Shown: piece by piece, positions 1-7,154 of the stretch | Layout: every line of letters starts with the position of its first letter | How positions within the stretch are numbered: the stretch's first letter is position 1 | The notes under the pieces: generated by a model | What the model saw: the letters and a program-made list of their open reading frames with translations, nothing else | What the model was told of the DNA's origin: nothing | Database searches by the model: none | Virus record (IMG/VR): IMGVR_UViG_3300042514_001858 | Coordinates: 1 to 64,000 of that record | Reading direction: 5' to 3' (one strand) | DNA: 64,000 nucleotides | Source of the DNA: a virus | Program-made: the position numbers and the translations under genes

Positions 1-120
1 GATTCTTGAAAGAATGTAGCAGCCAATTAAAGCTAATCCAAAAGAAAATAGTCCTGCATTCATAGCTATTCCAATTAGAAACAAAACAAGTCCCAATGCG
101 ATGTAAGGTAATTTAAACAT
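1..120 (-). CDS. Small membrane protein, C-terminal part beyond the window
   Basis: A minus-strand reading frame starts with ATG at 120 and runs off the left edge (at least 40 residues). It begins MFKLPYIALGL and continues with a hydrophobic stretch that would form one or two membrane helices. The start lies exactly 11 nt after a CTAGAAC element at 132-145, the same geometry as eight other early starts here. No family is recognised; position among early genes suggests a small inner-membrane protein. Confidence 0.6.
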   Translation of the reverse strand, partial: MFKLPYIALGLVLFLIGIAMNAGLFSFGLALIGCYILSRI

Positions 121-131
121 GGTTCATGTGT

Positions 132-145
132 GTTCTAGTTTTTAA
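132..145 (-). promoter_or_regulatory. CTAGAAT-type early element for the gene at 1-120
   Basis: Minus strand reads TTAAAAACTAGAAC. The TAGAAC hexamer ends 11 nt before the ATG at 120. The TTAAAAACTAG part overlaps the stop of the preceding gene. Confidence 0.5.
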
Positions 146-341
146 TAATATCAATTTCTTCGGAACGTAGGGACTCACCGATGGACAGTTGATGACCTTC
201 GAAGATGTAGCGAGCGTATTCGCCATACTTTTCCATTACGTCTTCAATACTATTAGCTTCCACCCATGTTCTCTTAGTAAGACAATGATGATGCGAGCCT
301 GATTGCCAACGATCCTCCCAAATGACTGTGTATTTTTGCAT
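135..341 (-). CDS. Hypothetical protein, 68 aa
   Basis: Short early-region gene of unknown function. It has a basic, His-rich N-terminal segment (SGSHHHCLTKRTW) followed by an acidic helical stretch containing VEANSIEDVMEKYGEYARY. It ends in IKN-stop because its last codons overlap the repeated TTAAAAACTAG element. The ATG at 341 is 11 nt downstream of another copy of that element, which supports the start. No Shine-Dalgarno sequence precedes it. Confidence 0.6.
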   Translation of the reverse strand: MQKYTVIWEDRWQSGSHHHCLTKRTWVEANSIEDVMEKYGEYARYIFEGHQLSIGESLRSEEIDIIKN

Positions 342-352
342 GAAATAATTGT

Positions 353-366
353 ATTCTAGTTTTTAA
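353..366 (-). promoter_or_regulatory. CTAGAAT-type early element for the gene at 135-341
   Basis: Minus strand reads TTAAAAACTAGAAT followed by ACA. The hexamer TAGAAT ends 11 nt before the ATG at 341. It overlaps the TAA stop of the upstream gene in a different frame from the copy at 132, so the DNA motif, not the peptide, is what is conserved. Confidence 0.55.
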
Positions 367-638
367 TTGCGTTCTTCTCTAAGTTCGTAGCGCAAATCTT
401 GTAATTTATCTTCAAGTTCAAAGACTTGTTGAGCAAGTGCGGTATTAGCATAACGAAGAACTTCAATGTCTTTTGGCAAGCATGGCAACCCTTCTGCGAG
501 CTTGTCTGCATATGCTGAGAGTTCATTGTAGTCTTCATAGCTTACCCATTCACCAGAGCTATCTGCCTCCATTTCGGCGGAGAAGCAATCAAATTTGCAT
601 TCGCGTAGAATTGGGGTGTATGTTTGGATTTTTTCCAT
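363..638 (-). CDS. Hypothetical protein, 91 aa, C-terminal coiled coil
   Basis: Early-region protein of unknown function. The C-terminal third (about residues 62-91, ALAQQVFELEDKLQDLRYEL) is strongly heptad-like and probably forms a coiled coil; the N-terminal part is acidic with several Cys. This layout recalls short Ead/Ea22-like phage proteins, but similarity cannot be asserted from the sequence alone. It lies just downstream, in the direction of transcription, of the probable structured RNA at 669-851. Confidence 0.6.
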   Translation of the reverse strand: MEKIQTYTPILRECKFDCFSAEMEADSSGEWVSYEDYNELSAYADKLAEGLPCLPKDIEVLRYANTALAQQVFELEDKLQDLRYELREERN

Positions 639-668
639 ATTTTATTTTTTAAAATCGATTAAAATTAA

Positions 669-851
669 TTCGCTTCGGAACGGTCTGCGCCAACCTTTTC
701 AGTATCCGAGTTTGAGGAGGATGGAATTTATGCCTGTCATTACTGACTTTTTCCGCGCACCCGAAGGCTCCATTTCTCGATCCCACCAGTCTCCGTGCTA
801 AGTTAATAGTAGAGGGAGGTTCTGGTCATGTATTGATACTGCCGAAGCGAA
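669..851 (-). ncRNA. Probable structured non-coding RNA
   Basis: There is no convincing reading frame here and the segment is clearly richer in G and C than its flanks. It folds as one nested set of helices: 669-678 with 842-851 (10 bp, perfect), 700-706 with 835-841, 707-710 with 776-779, 721-725 with 769-773, a hairpin 736-739/744-747, a hairpin 759-761/766-768, and a stem 785-789/822-826 plus 791-794/815-818. Read on the minus strand, two hairpin loops are GTAA (a GNRA tetraloop) and C(TTCG)G; on the plus strand they would not be stable tetraloops, which argues for minus-strand RNA. I do not recognise a family: it is not a tRNA, tmRNA or RNase P RNA by any signature I could find. It could be a free RNA or a 5' leader of the gene at 363-638. 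Confidence 0.5.
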
Positions 852-857
852 AAATCG

Positions 858-1025
858 TTATTTGGAATGGTTACGTTGATTACCTTTGCGGCTTCTGTGT
901 TTGCTCTCAGGGGCATCCCATCGAGTGTCACAAGCTTTGCCCTCAAAAATACGAGTGCCATTGTTGTTTTGATCTTTCTTGCTTGCGAATCCCGCAGCTT
1001 TAGCTTGTCGTGTGTTTTTGTTCAT
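858..1025 (-). CDS. Small basic protein, 55 aa
   Basis: The frame starts at ATG 1025 (MNKNTRQAKAAGFASKK) and ends with TAA at 858-860. The product is rich in Lys, Arg, Asn and Gln with one Cys and no hydrophobic segment, so it is probably soluble and nucleic-acid binding. It ends 6 nt before the structured RNA begins. Function unknown. The HNH gene starts 50 nt away on the other strand. Confidence 0.55.
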   Translation of the reverse strand: MNKNTRQAKAAGFASKKDQNNNGTRIFEGKACDTRWDAPESKHRSRKGNQRNHSK

Positions 1026-1064
1026 TTTGTTTTGTATTTTTATTTGTTTTGTGTTTTTATTTGC

Positions 1065-1070
1065 TAAATA
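1065..1070 (+). promoter_or_regulatory. Late-promoter-like TAAATA before the HNH gene
   Basis: TAAATA, then TTATT, then ATG at 1076: exactly 5 nt spacing. Confidence 0.55.
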
Positions 1071-1075
1071 TTATT

Positions 1076-1822
1076 ATGATTAAAGTATATGATACGTTTG
1101 AGAAAAAATCAATAGTCATGAATGATCCTTATGAATTTTTGAAAGAATATGGTTATTATAATTATAAAAATAGAAAAACTATATTTTTCTTCGCCACTAG
1201 AACCAAATATTGTTTGCATAGATTTATCAAAGAAGATTTTATTCATAAAATGTTTATCATGTATTGTATTGATGATGGTAGAGAGTATCACGGTGTTTCG
1301 TCTAATGGTTTTTTAATCCAAATTGGTGAGGAATGTTCGAGGTCTAATATTCATGAAATTAATAGAATTAGGTGTGGTGTTAGAACTACAATATCATTTT
1401 CGCAAAAAACATATTGTCTCAAAAAGAATAAAGATTCGATAAACAATCTCATGATAAGTAAGTATAAAGATTCTCATTTATATAGAACAAAATCAAAAGA
1501 TGTAAAAATACAAAGAAAAATTTCAAACTTACTTCGAGATAGAATAAGGTGTGCAATGAAGAGGAGTATCGCCAAGAAATCGGAGAAAACAATGGATTTG
1601 ATCGGTTGTTCGATTTCATTTTTAATGAATTATCTGGAAGAAAAGTTTCAAGAAGGTATGACTTGGGATAATCAGGGTAAATGGCATATTGATCATATTG
1701 TTCCATGTGCCTCTTTTAATTTATCAAATCCAGAAGAACAGAAAGTATGTTTCCACTACACCAACTTACAGCCTTTATGGGCGTTGGATAATATGCGAAA
1801 GGGTTCTAAAATTTTGAAATGA
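1076..1822 (+). CDS. HNH homing endonuclease
   Basis: A 248-residue protein whose last 46 residues carry an HNH module: WHIDHIVPC (the HNH His and metal/base residues), then FHYTNLQPLWALDN, which matches the Asn-containing end of phage HNH homing enzymes. Upstream, GCSISFLMNYLEEKF is the usual helix before the HNH fold. Such enzymes nick or cut DNA and spread by homing. The frame is open further upstream, but the ATG at 1076 sits exactly 5 nt after TAAATA, so it is preferred. It is one of only two plus-strand genes in the first 20 kb and is free-standing, not inside an intron. Confidence 0.85.
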   Translation: MIKVYDTFEKKSIVMNDPYEFLKEYGYYNYKNRKTIFFFATRTKYCLHRFIKEDFIHKMFIMYCIDDGREYHGVSSNGFLIQIGEECSRSNIHEINRIRCGVRTTISFSQKTYCLKKNKDSINNLMISKYKDSHLYRTKSKDVKIQRKISNLLRDRIRCAMKRSIAKKSEKTMDLIGCSISFLMNYLEEKFQEGMTWDNQGKWHIDHIVPCASFNLSNPEEQKVCFHYTNLQPLWALDNMRKGSKILK

Positions 1823-1871
1823 TTTAGTATTGCGATTTGCCATATATATTATTTTGTTGTGTTGTTATTGT

Positions 1872-2069
1872 TCAAGCCATGTTATCACGAATTCTCATAA
1901 GTGTCAAGCGTTGATCGAGTTGTTCGTCAATCATTTTCATCCATTTATTTTTTTTATCCTCACTAGCATCTTGCCAAGATTCACGAAGAATAGAAAGCTT
2001 TTCATCAATTTTTCGAATGGAAGATTGATTTTCGTCTGCATCGTATTGTTCTTTTAATTTTGTTACCAT
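1872..2069 (-). CDS. Hypothetical protein, 65 aa, helical
   Basis: Short, charged, predicted all-helical protein (MVTKLKEQYDADENQSS at the N terminus, then repeated E/K/D-rich helices). No family recognised. It is preceded by a CTAGAAC element, but 27 nt away rather than the usual 11, so either the start or the promoter geometry is unusual here. It is convergent with the HNH gene. Confidence 0.55.
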   Translation of the reverse strand: MVTKLKEQYDADENQSSIRKIDEKLSILRESWQDASEDKKNKWMKMIDEQLDQRLTLMRIRDNMA

Positions 2070-2096
2070 TTTAATTCGTTGTCAGGTGTTTAGTAT

Positions 2097-2110
2097 GTTC
2101 TAGTTTTTAA
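2097..2110 (-). promoter_or_regulatory. CTAGAAT-type early element (27 nt spacing)
   Basis: Minus strand reads TTAAAAACTAGAAC. It overlaps the stop of the phosphatase gene; the next ATG (2069) is 27 nt away, an exception to the usual 11 nt. Confidence 0.4.
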
Positions 2111-2684
2111 TATCTCGGATGATAAGTTCACAATTTTTAACGTTGGGAATTGTATCGAAGTCTTCCACACTCACGTTGTCAATGATCATCAGCATTGTCT
2201 TGATAAATTCACCATGAGACACGATAACAGCAGTGTCAGCAGTGTCAGCCGCTTGAGTCTTCAACCAATTCAGAAAGATGAATGCTCTCTGATGGCAATC
2301 AGCGAATGATTCCCCACCATCAGGACGACGATAGAAGTCAAACAGGTGTTTGCGTTCTTCTCTATTTTTACAGGCTTCATATTCATTTCGAAGATTACCC
2401 CACTCACGTTCGCGAATCAAGACATGCTCTTCTTTATAAAATGGAATATAGAGAGGAAAGTGTGTATTGATAATTTTCATTGTCTCTTTTGCTCGCACAT
2501 AAGGACTATGAATCAATAAAAATTCACTTGATGAGAGAAGCTCTGCACGAATCTCTTGCCCAACTTTATTTGCTTGCTCTTTACCCTTTTCTGTTAGAGG
2601 AACAGACCAATCAGGCATTTTGAAATACACTGACTTGTTGATATTACCCTCTGACTGACCATGGCGTGTGATTAATAATTTCAT
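2100..2684 (-). CDS. Histidine phosphatase family protein (phosphoglycerate-mutase-like)
   Basis: 194 residues. The phospho-acceptor motif RHGQSEGN is at residues 7-14, and a second catalytic His appears in VSHGEF near residue 156, with the usual ESFADCHQRA helix between them. These enzymes remove phosphate through a phospho-His intermediate; the substrate cannot be read from sequence. The gene overlaps the RNA ligase stop by ATGA and so is translationally coupled to it, which suggests a role in nucleotide or RNA-end metabolism, but this is only inference. Confidence 0.85.
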   Translation of the reverse strand: MKLLITRHGQSEGNINKSVYFKMPDWSVPLTEKGKEQANKVGQEIRAELLSSSEFLLIHSPYVRAKETMKIINTHFPLYIPFYKEEHVLIREREWGNLRNEYEACKNREERKHLFDFYRRPDGGESFADCHQRAFIFLNWLKTQAADTADTAVIVSHGEFIKTMLMIIDNVSVEDFDTIPNVKNCELIIRDIKN

Positions 2685-3691
2685 AATTGTGAGATTTTAT
2701 TTTGAAACCATCTGGCTATTTTTTTAGAACAAGCAGCACCAAATTCTTTTCGGGAAATATCCGAAGCTCTAATAGAATCGCCTTCCTCTTCCCAACAATC
2801 TTCAATTACCAAACGCACAAAATCTCCGATCTTTTGAGGAACTTTATCGGCTTCTGCCAGAACGATTTTATCGTAAATTTGTTGTAATCTATCTTCATGA
2901 CAATGAGTATCGACAGCTTCTTGGATAGAGTCTAATTTTTGAACGTCAACCGTAGGGAGCTTTTTAATTTTGGAAATGGTGTGTTTCTCATCTTTTGTTT
3001 TAAATGCTGACGAATACCCGAAAGTGTTTGAAATGCGCCACACCAATCCTTCTCCTACTCCAGATACCCCAAATTCTTTTGCAAATGGACACTCATTTCC
3101 AATTTCCGTTGTCCATTGCGTCATTTGTTCAATAGCCTTATCAGGACGATTCAAATCAATATCAATTTCATATTTATGATAATCATCGATATTATACACA
3201 TGGATAGAATGATCTCGAATACCAGAAGAATCTAGCCATTGTGTGGTGTCATCTTCGAGAACTACTTTAAGACCGAAAATAACAAATCTTTTGGTCAATT
3301 GATTCAGAGCAACCCCTTTTTGGATAGAACCGCCACACCATTCACCGAACAAAATCACATATTTCACATTGTCTTGGAAATATGTTTTGATTCGATCCCA
3401 AATACCTTTTCCATCTTTGTTCACCCAATGAGCGAATCCAGCATTATCTTGAATCTCGCTAATAATATTTTCTCTTGATTGACAATAGAAAGAACCTTCT
3501 CGACTAAAAACAATGGCAGCATTAGTACCATGTAGCTTAACTCGTCCTTCAAATTTAATAATATGCCAAGTATCAGGCTCTTTATAGATTGGTTCGTCGT
3601 TCTCGTCTTGCCCAACATAGGAAATTTGTAATTTAATATCACGGAGAACTTGATGATATTGTTTAATTTTTGGGAATGTATAGTGTTTCAT
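2681..3691 (-). CDS. RNA ligase (Rnl2-like nucleotidyltransferase fold)
   Basis: 336 residues. The covalent AMP-acceptor motif is KLHGTN with Lys at residue 52, followed by an SRE motif (QSRENI). Further motifs are LFGEWCGG (motif III-like) and GEGLVWR (motif IV-like). This is the signature of the RNA-ligase family that seals nicks in RNA, as T4 Rnl2 does. It is one of two RNA ligases in the window (the other at 11118-12245), coupled to a histidine phosphatase downstream. Likely a tRNA or RNA repair enzyme. Confidence 0.85.
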   Translation of the reverse strand: MKHYTFPKIKQYHQVLRDIKLQISYVGQDENDEPIYKEPDTWHIIKFEGRVKLHGTNAAIVFSREGSFYCQSRENIISEIQDNAGFAHWVNKDGKGIWDRIKTYFQDNVKYVILFGEWCGGSIQKGVALNQLTKRFVIFGLKVVLEDDTTQWLDSSGIRDHSIHVYNIDDYHKYEIDIDLNRPDKAIEQMTQWTTEIGNECPFAKEFGVSGVGEGLVWRISNTFGYSSAFKTKDEKHTISKIKKLPTVDVQKLDSIQEAVDTHCHEDRLQQIYDKIVLAEADKVPQKIGDFVRLVIEDCWEEEGDSIRASDISRKEFGAACSKKIARWFQNKISQL

Positions 3692-3694
3692 TAT

Positions 3695-3778
3695 TTATTT
3701 TTTAAGTAGTTTATAAAGGATATAAATTCCTGTTGCGTATAGTAACACAAGAGTAATGGTTGTCAATATTTTTTTCAT
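3695..3778 (-). CDS. Tiny single-pass membrane protein, 27 aa
   Basis: ATG at 3778 overlaps the TGA of the RadA-like gene (ATGA), and TAA is at 3695-3697. The product is MKKILTTITLVLLYATG, then a few residues and a KLLKK tail: one hydrophobic helix with basic ends. The coupling and the clean membrane helix make it credible despite its size. Role unknown. Confidence 0.45.
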   Translation of the reverse strand: MKKILTTITLVLLYATGIYILYKLLKK

Positions 3779-4731
3779 TTCGTCAATTCTTTATGCAATT
3801 TCTGACACTCTTGAGCGATCTTCCACACAGCATTCACACCACGACCGAACTTCTGAAGCTTACCCTCTCCAACCATCTCACGCACGATGTTGCCAGCAGT
3901 TTGACCTGACACGTTCAGCTTATCACAGATACGATCTAATGTCAAGTGAGGGGGTTCATCCATAGCAAGAATTTCTTCTTTACGCTTGTCGTTAGCAGGT
4001 TCTTTAGATTTCTTTTCTTTGACTTCCTCAGTAGGAGCATTGTAAAGACCTTTGAAATCAAAACCATTGGCATTCATCATAGCCATGTGAGTCTTAGTCT
4101 CACCGAAGCGATTCTTGTATACATTGAAAATACGTAGGGCATTGTCTTCAGGATCAACAGTGATTTTCAGATTCACATCGACGGCATGAATAATATCAGT
4201 ACCACCTTTTGGAAGACCTTGAGTTGTAACATGGAGAACGAATACCAATACACAACCAGTTTCTTTAGCAGTGGAGAGAAGCAAGTCTTGAGCATATTGA
4301 TAGAACTCTCGCTTCTTCATGTTCTTGTTAGAGCGAAGAGCTTGAAAGCTATCAACGACCATCATGTCATAGGAATCCATGGCAGCAGCGATTTCTTCCA
4401 CATCCTTGATGTGAGCTACATCCACATCAGTAACACCTAAACGCTTACAAGCATATGCGATTTGAATGTGAGACTCTTCGCCAGATGCTACTGCCACACG
4501 CTTACCTTGATTTGTAAGCAATTGGGCAATCTGTAAAAGTGCGGTAGATTTCCCCGTACCTCCTGGAGCGCAGATGGTGATGGCACTACCTGCCATGAAT
4601 CCTTTGAATTGTTCAGTGCCAAACATAGTGTCGATCTCATCGTTACCAGTTGACATGCGATTGTAGAACGCATCTGGAATTTCAATGGATGAGCATTTGG
4701 CGAATTTTGTTTCTAAAGTGTTAAGTTGCAT
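3775..4731 (-). CDS. RadA/Sms-like recombination ATPase with C-terminal winged helix
   Basis: 318 residues. Walker A APGGTGKST is at 55-63, Walker B MMVVD at 123-127, and KNRFG at 206-210. KNRFG is the hallmark of bacterial RadA (Sms), a DnaB-like branch-migration motor. The N-terminal Cys4 zinc finger and C-terminal Lon-like domain of RadA are absent; instead about 75 C-terminal residues form a winged-helix-like domain (LTLDRICDKLNVSGQTAG). It probably acts in phage recombination or replication restart. The start at 4731 is 11 nt after a CTAGAAT element. Confidence 0.8.
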   Translation of the reverse strand: MQLNTLETKFAKCSSIEIPDAFYNRMSTGNDEIDTMFGTEQFKGFMAGSAITICAPGGTGKSTALLQIAQLLTNQGKRVAVASGEESHIQIAYACKRLGVTDVDVAHIKDVEEIAAAMDSYDMMVVDSFQALRSNKNMKKREFYQYAQDLLLSTAKETGCVLVFVLHVTTQGLPKGGTDIIHAVDVNLKITVDPEDNALRIFNVYKNRFGETKTHMAMMNANGFDFKGLYNAPTEEVKEKKSKEPANDKRKEEILAMDEPPHLTLDRICDKLNVSGQTAGNIVREMVGEGKLQKFGRGVNAVWKIAQECQKLHKELTK

Positions 4732-4742
4732 GTCGTGAGTGT

Positions 4743-4756
4743 ATTCTAGTTTTTAA
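4743..4756 (-). promoter_or_regulatory. CTAGAAT-type early element for the RadA-like gene
   Basis: Minus strand reads TTAAAAACTAGAAT then ACA. The hexamer ends 11 nt before ATG 4731 and the motif overlaps the IKN-stop of the YopX gene. Confidence 0.55.
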
Positions 4757-5120
4757 TAAGTTCGGAGTTTTCGTTAATATTGCCAATAATTTCAATGTTT
4801 TCGCCGCTCCACAACCCTCTGATATCGCAAGAATTGATATAAGTTAGATAATTACCATCATCGAAAATCACATGCGCTATGAAATTTTCATTCGAATATT
4901 CATCAGATGTAGCTTTTACAATATCTCCACAATAAATTTCTTCATTATTTTTGTCTTTCGTACCAGTCCATTGTTCGATTTTTTGATTTGGAATATCTCC
5001 CAACACTCCATAAGACTCCAAAGACCTCGCTTCAAAATCACCGTCATCAGTTGGAAATAGACAGAATGAATCTTGTGGTAGATATTTTTTACCGTTCCAA
5101 ACTCTAAATTTTAATTGCAT
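4746..5120 (-). CDS. YopX family protein
   Basis: 124 residues from ATG 5120 (MQLKFRVWNGKKYLP). Family features are the N-terminal KFRVWN, the middle QWTGTKDKNNEEIYCGDIV, and the C-terminal IIGNINENSEL. YopX proteins are common in phages of many hosts and have no established function. An in-frame ATG at 5168 exists but would overlap the neighbouring gene; the family N terminus fits 5120. Two clear paralogues and one partial relative lie at 16.3-17.0 kb and 15.3 kb. Confidence 0.85.
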   Translation of the reverse strand: MQLKFRVWNGKKYLPQDSFCLFPTDDGDFEARSLESYGVLGDIPNQKIEQWTGTKDKNNEEIYCGDIVKATSDEYSNENFIAHVIFDDGNYLTYINSCDIRGLWSGENIEIIGNINENSELIKN

Positions 5121-5125
5121 AATAT

Positions 5126-5392
5126 TTAATATAAATTTTCTGAAAAAAGTGTTCCATCCACAGAGCATTTTCTTCTAATCTGTCCTGCAAGTTGTGCTAT
5201 AATCCAAGCATCTTGTCGATTAATGAATAAACCCGTTTGATCAACGAATCCTTGTTCTTTGACTCGCGTGTGGTATTTCTCACCATAAGCTTTTTCCAGC
5301 GTTTTTCGCATCTCAGGAGAATAATGACGAACACCGACGATGACATCCCCGTCATCCATGAGCATTGCAGCGGCAACAATAAGTCTTTCCAT
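5126..5392 (-). CDS. Conserved phage hypothetical protein, 88 aa
   Basis: Starts MERLIVAAAMLMDDGDVIVGVRH and contains DQTGLFINRQDAWIIAQLAGQI. This layout (a substrate-like loop, then a helix ending the protein) resembles a small uncharacterised protein seen in many tailed phages, but I cannot name a function. The ATG at 5392 is 11 nt after a CTAGAAT element, and YopX begins 6 nt after its stop. Confidence 0.65.
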   Translation of the reverse strand: MERLIVAAAMLMDDGDVIVGVRHYSPEMRKTLEKAYGEKYHTRVKEQGFVDQTGLFINRQDAWIIAQLAGQIRRKCSVDGTLFSENLY

Positions 5393-5403
5393 GGCGTAAG
5401 TGT

Positions 5404-5417
5404 ATTCTAGTTTTTAA
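5404..5417 (-). promoter_or_regulatory. CTAGAAT-type early element for the gene at 5126-5392
   Basis: Minus strand reads TTAAAAACTAGAAT then ACA; 11 nt to ATG 5392. Overlaps the TAA stop of the upstream gene. Confidence 0.55.
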
Positions 5418-5683
5418 TCTTCTTTTTCGAAACATAATCCACCCAACCATCCTGATCCAGATAAACAATACCTATGAGGATGATAATAGAAAGATGTAAA
5501 CCAGTCCCAATCAGAACTATTTGATTCAAAATCATCCATCCACTCCATCCCCTCAATTTCTTCAATACTACTGATTAATTCATAAAGAGGAAAATGAAAA
5601 TCCTTTTCCAACCAACCCTCACCACCTGTTTCCAAGGTGTGTAAGATCTTGGGGATTACCAATTCTTTAATTTTCTGTTTCAT
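5414..5683 (-). CDS. Hypothetical protein, 89 aa, acidic and Trp-rich
   Basis: Acidic protein with many aromatic residues (EGMEWMDDFESNSSDWDWF, then HPHRYCLSGSGWLGG). No known family. The CTAGGC variant of the early element directly abuts its ATG with no spacer, unlike the other copies, so its promoter may be degenerate or its start may differ. Confidence 0.55.
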   Translation of the reverse strand: MKQKIKELVIPKILHTLETGGEGWLEKDFHFPLYELISSIEEIEGMEWMDDFESNSSDWDWFTSFYYHPHRYCLSGSGWLGGLCFEKED

Positions 5684-5697
5684 AGCCTAGTTTTTAA
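5684..5697 (-). promoter_or_regulatory. Divergent copy of the CTAGAAT element (no spacer)
   Basis: Minus strand reads TTAAAAACTAGGCT directly followed by ATG 5683. Same core, but the 11 nt spacer is missing; function here is doubtful. Confidence 0.3.
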
Positions 5698-6128
5698 ACG
5701 TAGTCCTCTTCTTTACCATAGGAAGAAAACGATGGTTCATTAAAGTCAATTCTACCATCATCGTAACCTTTCTCGTAACCAGAGCCAAAGGATTCATGTC
5801 CAATGGTTTCCAGCAAGTCAGTGATGTCATTTTGGTCTTCTTGGTTGATTTGATATTTACCAAGAATGTTTTCAATTTGTTTATGGATGTTCATAGGTTC
5901 TTGTTTTCTTGTTATGTCGATTTCTATTTTATCATCATGAAATTTGATAATACCATCTTTCACTAATTTGTCAGTGATTTCACCGCACTTCGGATTATCT
6001 CCCCATTGTTCTCTAGTTTTTAAAGAGAGATTTGGGGAGGCAAAGATCATACTTATTGTGGCGATTTCTTCAAGAGAGAATCTACCATCAAAAAGTTCCA
6101 GAGGTATTGTAATATTATTATTTTGCAT
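5694..6128 (-). CDS. Hypothetical protein, 144 aa
   Basis: Soluble mixed alpha/beta protein. The first 75 residues (FDGRFSLEEIATISMIFASP, then KLVKDGIIKFHDDKIEIDI) look like a small winged-helix-type domain; the rest is acidic and helical. It overlaps the start of its downstream neighbour and the end of its upstream neighbour by a few bases, as expected of an operon member. No function can be assigned. Confidence 0.55.
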   Translation of the reverse strand: MQNNNITIPLELFDGRFSLEEIATISMIFASPNLSLKTREQWGDNPKCGEITDKLVKDGIIKFHDDKIEIDITRKQEPMNIHKQIENILGKYQINQEDQNDITDLLETIGHESFGSGYEKGYDDGRIDFNEPSFSSYGKEEDYV

Positions 6129-6360
6129 ATTTTTCGCTGATTATCTTAGTGGCATCCCACCAATCTGTCAAGTCATTATTTTCGCTAATTAGGTGCATGG
6201 AATATTTCTCTTTATCTGTATATGATCGAGAGCATAAAATAATATCCTCTCGACCACAAAGCATCAAGGTTTCTTCCATGAGGTATTGATATTCAGGATC
6301 ATAATCAAGAACAGCAGTCCCCCCCAATTCCATTGGTAACATATTAAGCTTGTAATCCAT
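6118..6360 (-). CDS. Hypothetical protein, 80 aa
   Basis: Acidic small protein (MDYKLNMLPMELGGTAVLDYD at the N terminus) ending DATKIISEKYAK. It overlaps its neighbours by 17 and 11 nt, so translation is probably coupled. No recognised family. Confidence 0.5.
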   Translation of the reverse strand: MDYKLNMLPMELGGTAVLDYDPEYQYLMEETLMLCGREDIILCSRSYTDKEKYSMHLISENNDLTDWWDATKIISEKYAK

Positions 6361-6661
6361 CTAAGTATACTCCCAATGTTTCAATTTTAAAAATACCCAT
6401 CAAATTAGTTTGACTAGCAGACCGATAGAAATTACCGCTTTTAAATCCAGAATTACCCCCATATACGAATGCCACTGCATTTGATTTAACACGTTGATAA
6501 AATTCTGGTAATTCTTTTGATACTCCAACATCCACCAAAAATTGTGCTAATCTTTGAATGGCATCATCAGAGGATTTTGTAGCACCGATAAACACAAACC
6601 CAAGATTATCATTATGATAATACTTGAGTTCATGAATAGGCAATGTTTTTTCGGGAATCAT
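6344..6661 (-). CDS. Hypothetical protein, 105 aa
   Basis: Globular protein with a Gly/aromatic-rich stretch (VAFVYGGNSGFKSGNFYR) and a helical middle (DDAIQRLAQFLVDVGVSKEL). Its ATG overlaps the TAA of the membrane protein gene at 6658 by 4 nt. No family recognised. Confidence 0.55.
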   Translation of the reverse strand: MIPEKTLPIHELKYYHNDNLGFVFIGATKSSDDAIQRLAQFLVDVGVSKELPEFYQRVKSNAVAFVYGGNSGFKSGNFYRSASQTNLMGIFKIETLGVYLDGLQA

Positions 6662-6864
6662 TTTTTAAAAAATAAAAATATAATACCAGTTACGATCAAA
6701 ATAGCGACCAGCAACAAAAAAGAAATCCAGATAGGGGAAAGAACCCACCACCATGACCACGCAATTACTCCCATTAATTTCAGAACTATGAATGCCACAG
6801 TCAAAAGACCCGCAAATCCAATTCCACCATTACTATTATTATTACTATTACTATTATTACTCAT
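6658..6864 (-). CDS. Transmembrane Fragile-X-F-like protein
   Basis: 68 residues. After an Asn/Ser-rich N terminus come GGIGFAGLLTVAFIVLKLMG and WSWWWVLSPIWISFLLL, two membrane helices with the aromatic WSWWWVL motif typical of the phage transmembrane Fragile-X-F family, whose function is not established. The N-terminal Asn/Ser tract is encoded by a simple trinucleotide repeat (near 6836-6862), which could slip and vary in length. Confidence 0.8.
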   Translation of the reverse strand: MSNNSNSNNNSNGGIGFAGLLTVAFIVLKLMGVIAWSWWWVLSPIWISFLLLVAILIVTGIIFLFFKK

Positions 6865-6865
6865 A

Positions 6866-7126
6866 TTATTGTTTGAAGTATTTGTTAGCGCGGGTTTTCA
6901 TATGTTCAATTGCTTCACTCACCGATTTAAGGCGATTATCAACTTTAGGCAATTGAAATTCATTTGCATTTGCTCGCGCCACAGCAATTTTGATACCAAG
7001 CTCACGATCCCATTTGTCGATAGGATTGTGGAGAGAGTATCCATAATGAATTTTTTCATCTTGTTTAAATGCCACAACGACTCCGTGTGGTTTCCGATCT
7101 GCGTTTCTGATATAATTAATTAACAT
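6866..7126 (-). CDS. Hypothetical protein, 86 aa
   Basis: Contains PHGVVVAFKQDEKIHYGYSL followed by NPIDKWDRELGIKIAVARA, a beta hairpin then an amphipathic helix. This is reminiscent of small uncharacterised phage proteins with a G-I-x-I-A-x-x-R-A segment. Function unknown. The start is 14 nt after a CTAGAAT element. Confidence 0.6.
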   Translation of the reverse strand: MLINYIRNADRKPHGVVVAFKQDEKIHYGYSLHNPIDKWDRELGIKIAVARANANEFQLPKVDNRLKSVSEAIEHMKTRANKYFKQ

Positions 7127-7140
7127 TGTCTGTATAGTGT

Positions 7141-7154
7141 ATTCTAGTTTTTAA
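7141..7154 (-). promoter_or_regulatory. CTAGAAT-type early element (14 nt spacing)
   Basis: Minus strand reads TTAAAAACTAGAAT then ACA; 14 nt to ATG 7126. Overlaps the stop of the upstream gene. Confidence 0.5.

Noticed and set aside
669-851. tRNA or tmRNA in the GC-rich island
   Set aside because: No acceptor stem, T-loop or CCA end fits; the helices found belong to a larger multibranch fold.
1010-1075. Extended N terminus of the HNH protein
   Set aside because: The extra 22 residues are a Phe/Leu/Cys run through the intergenic region; ATG 1076 has the exact late spacing.
1065-1822. Group I intron around the HNH gene
   Set aside because: No interrupted gene flanks it and no intron core (P7, G-binding) sequences were seen.
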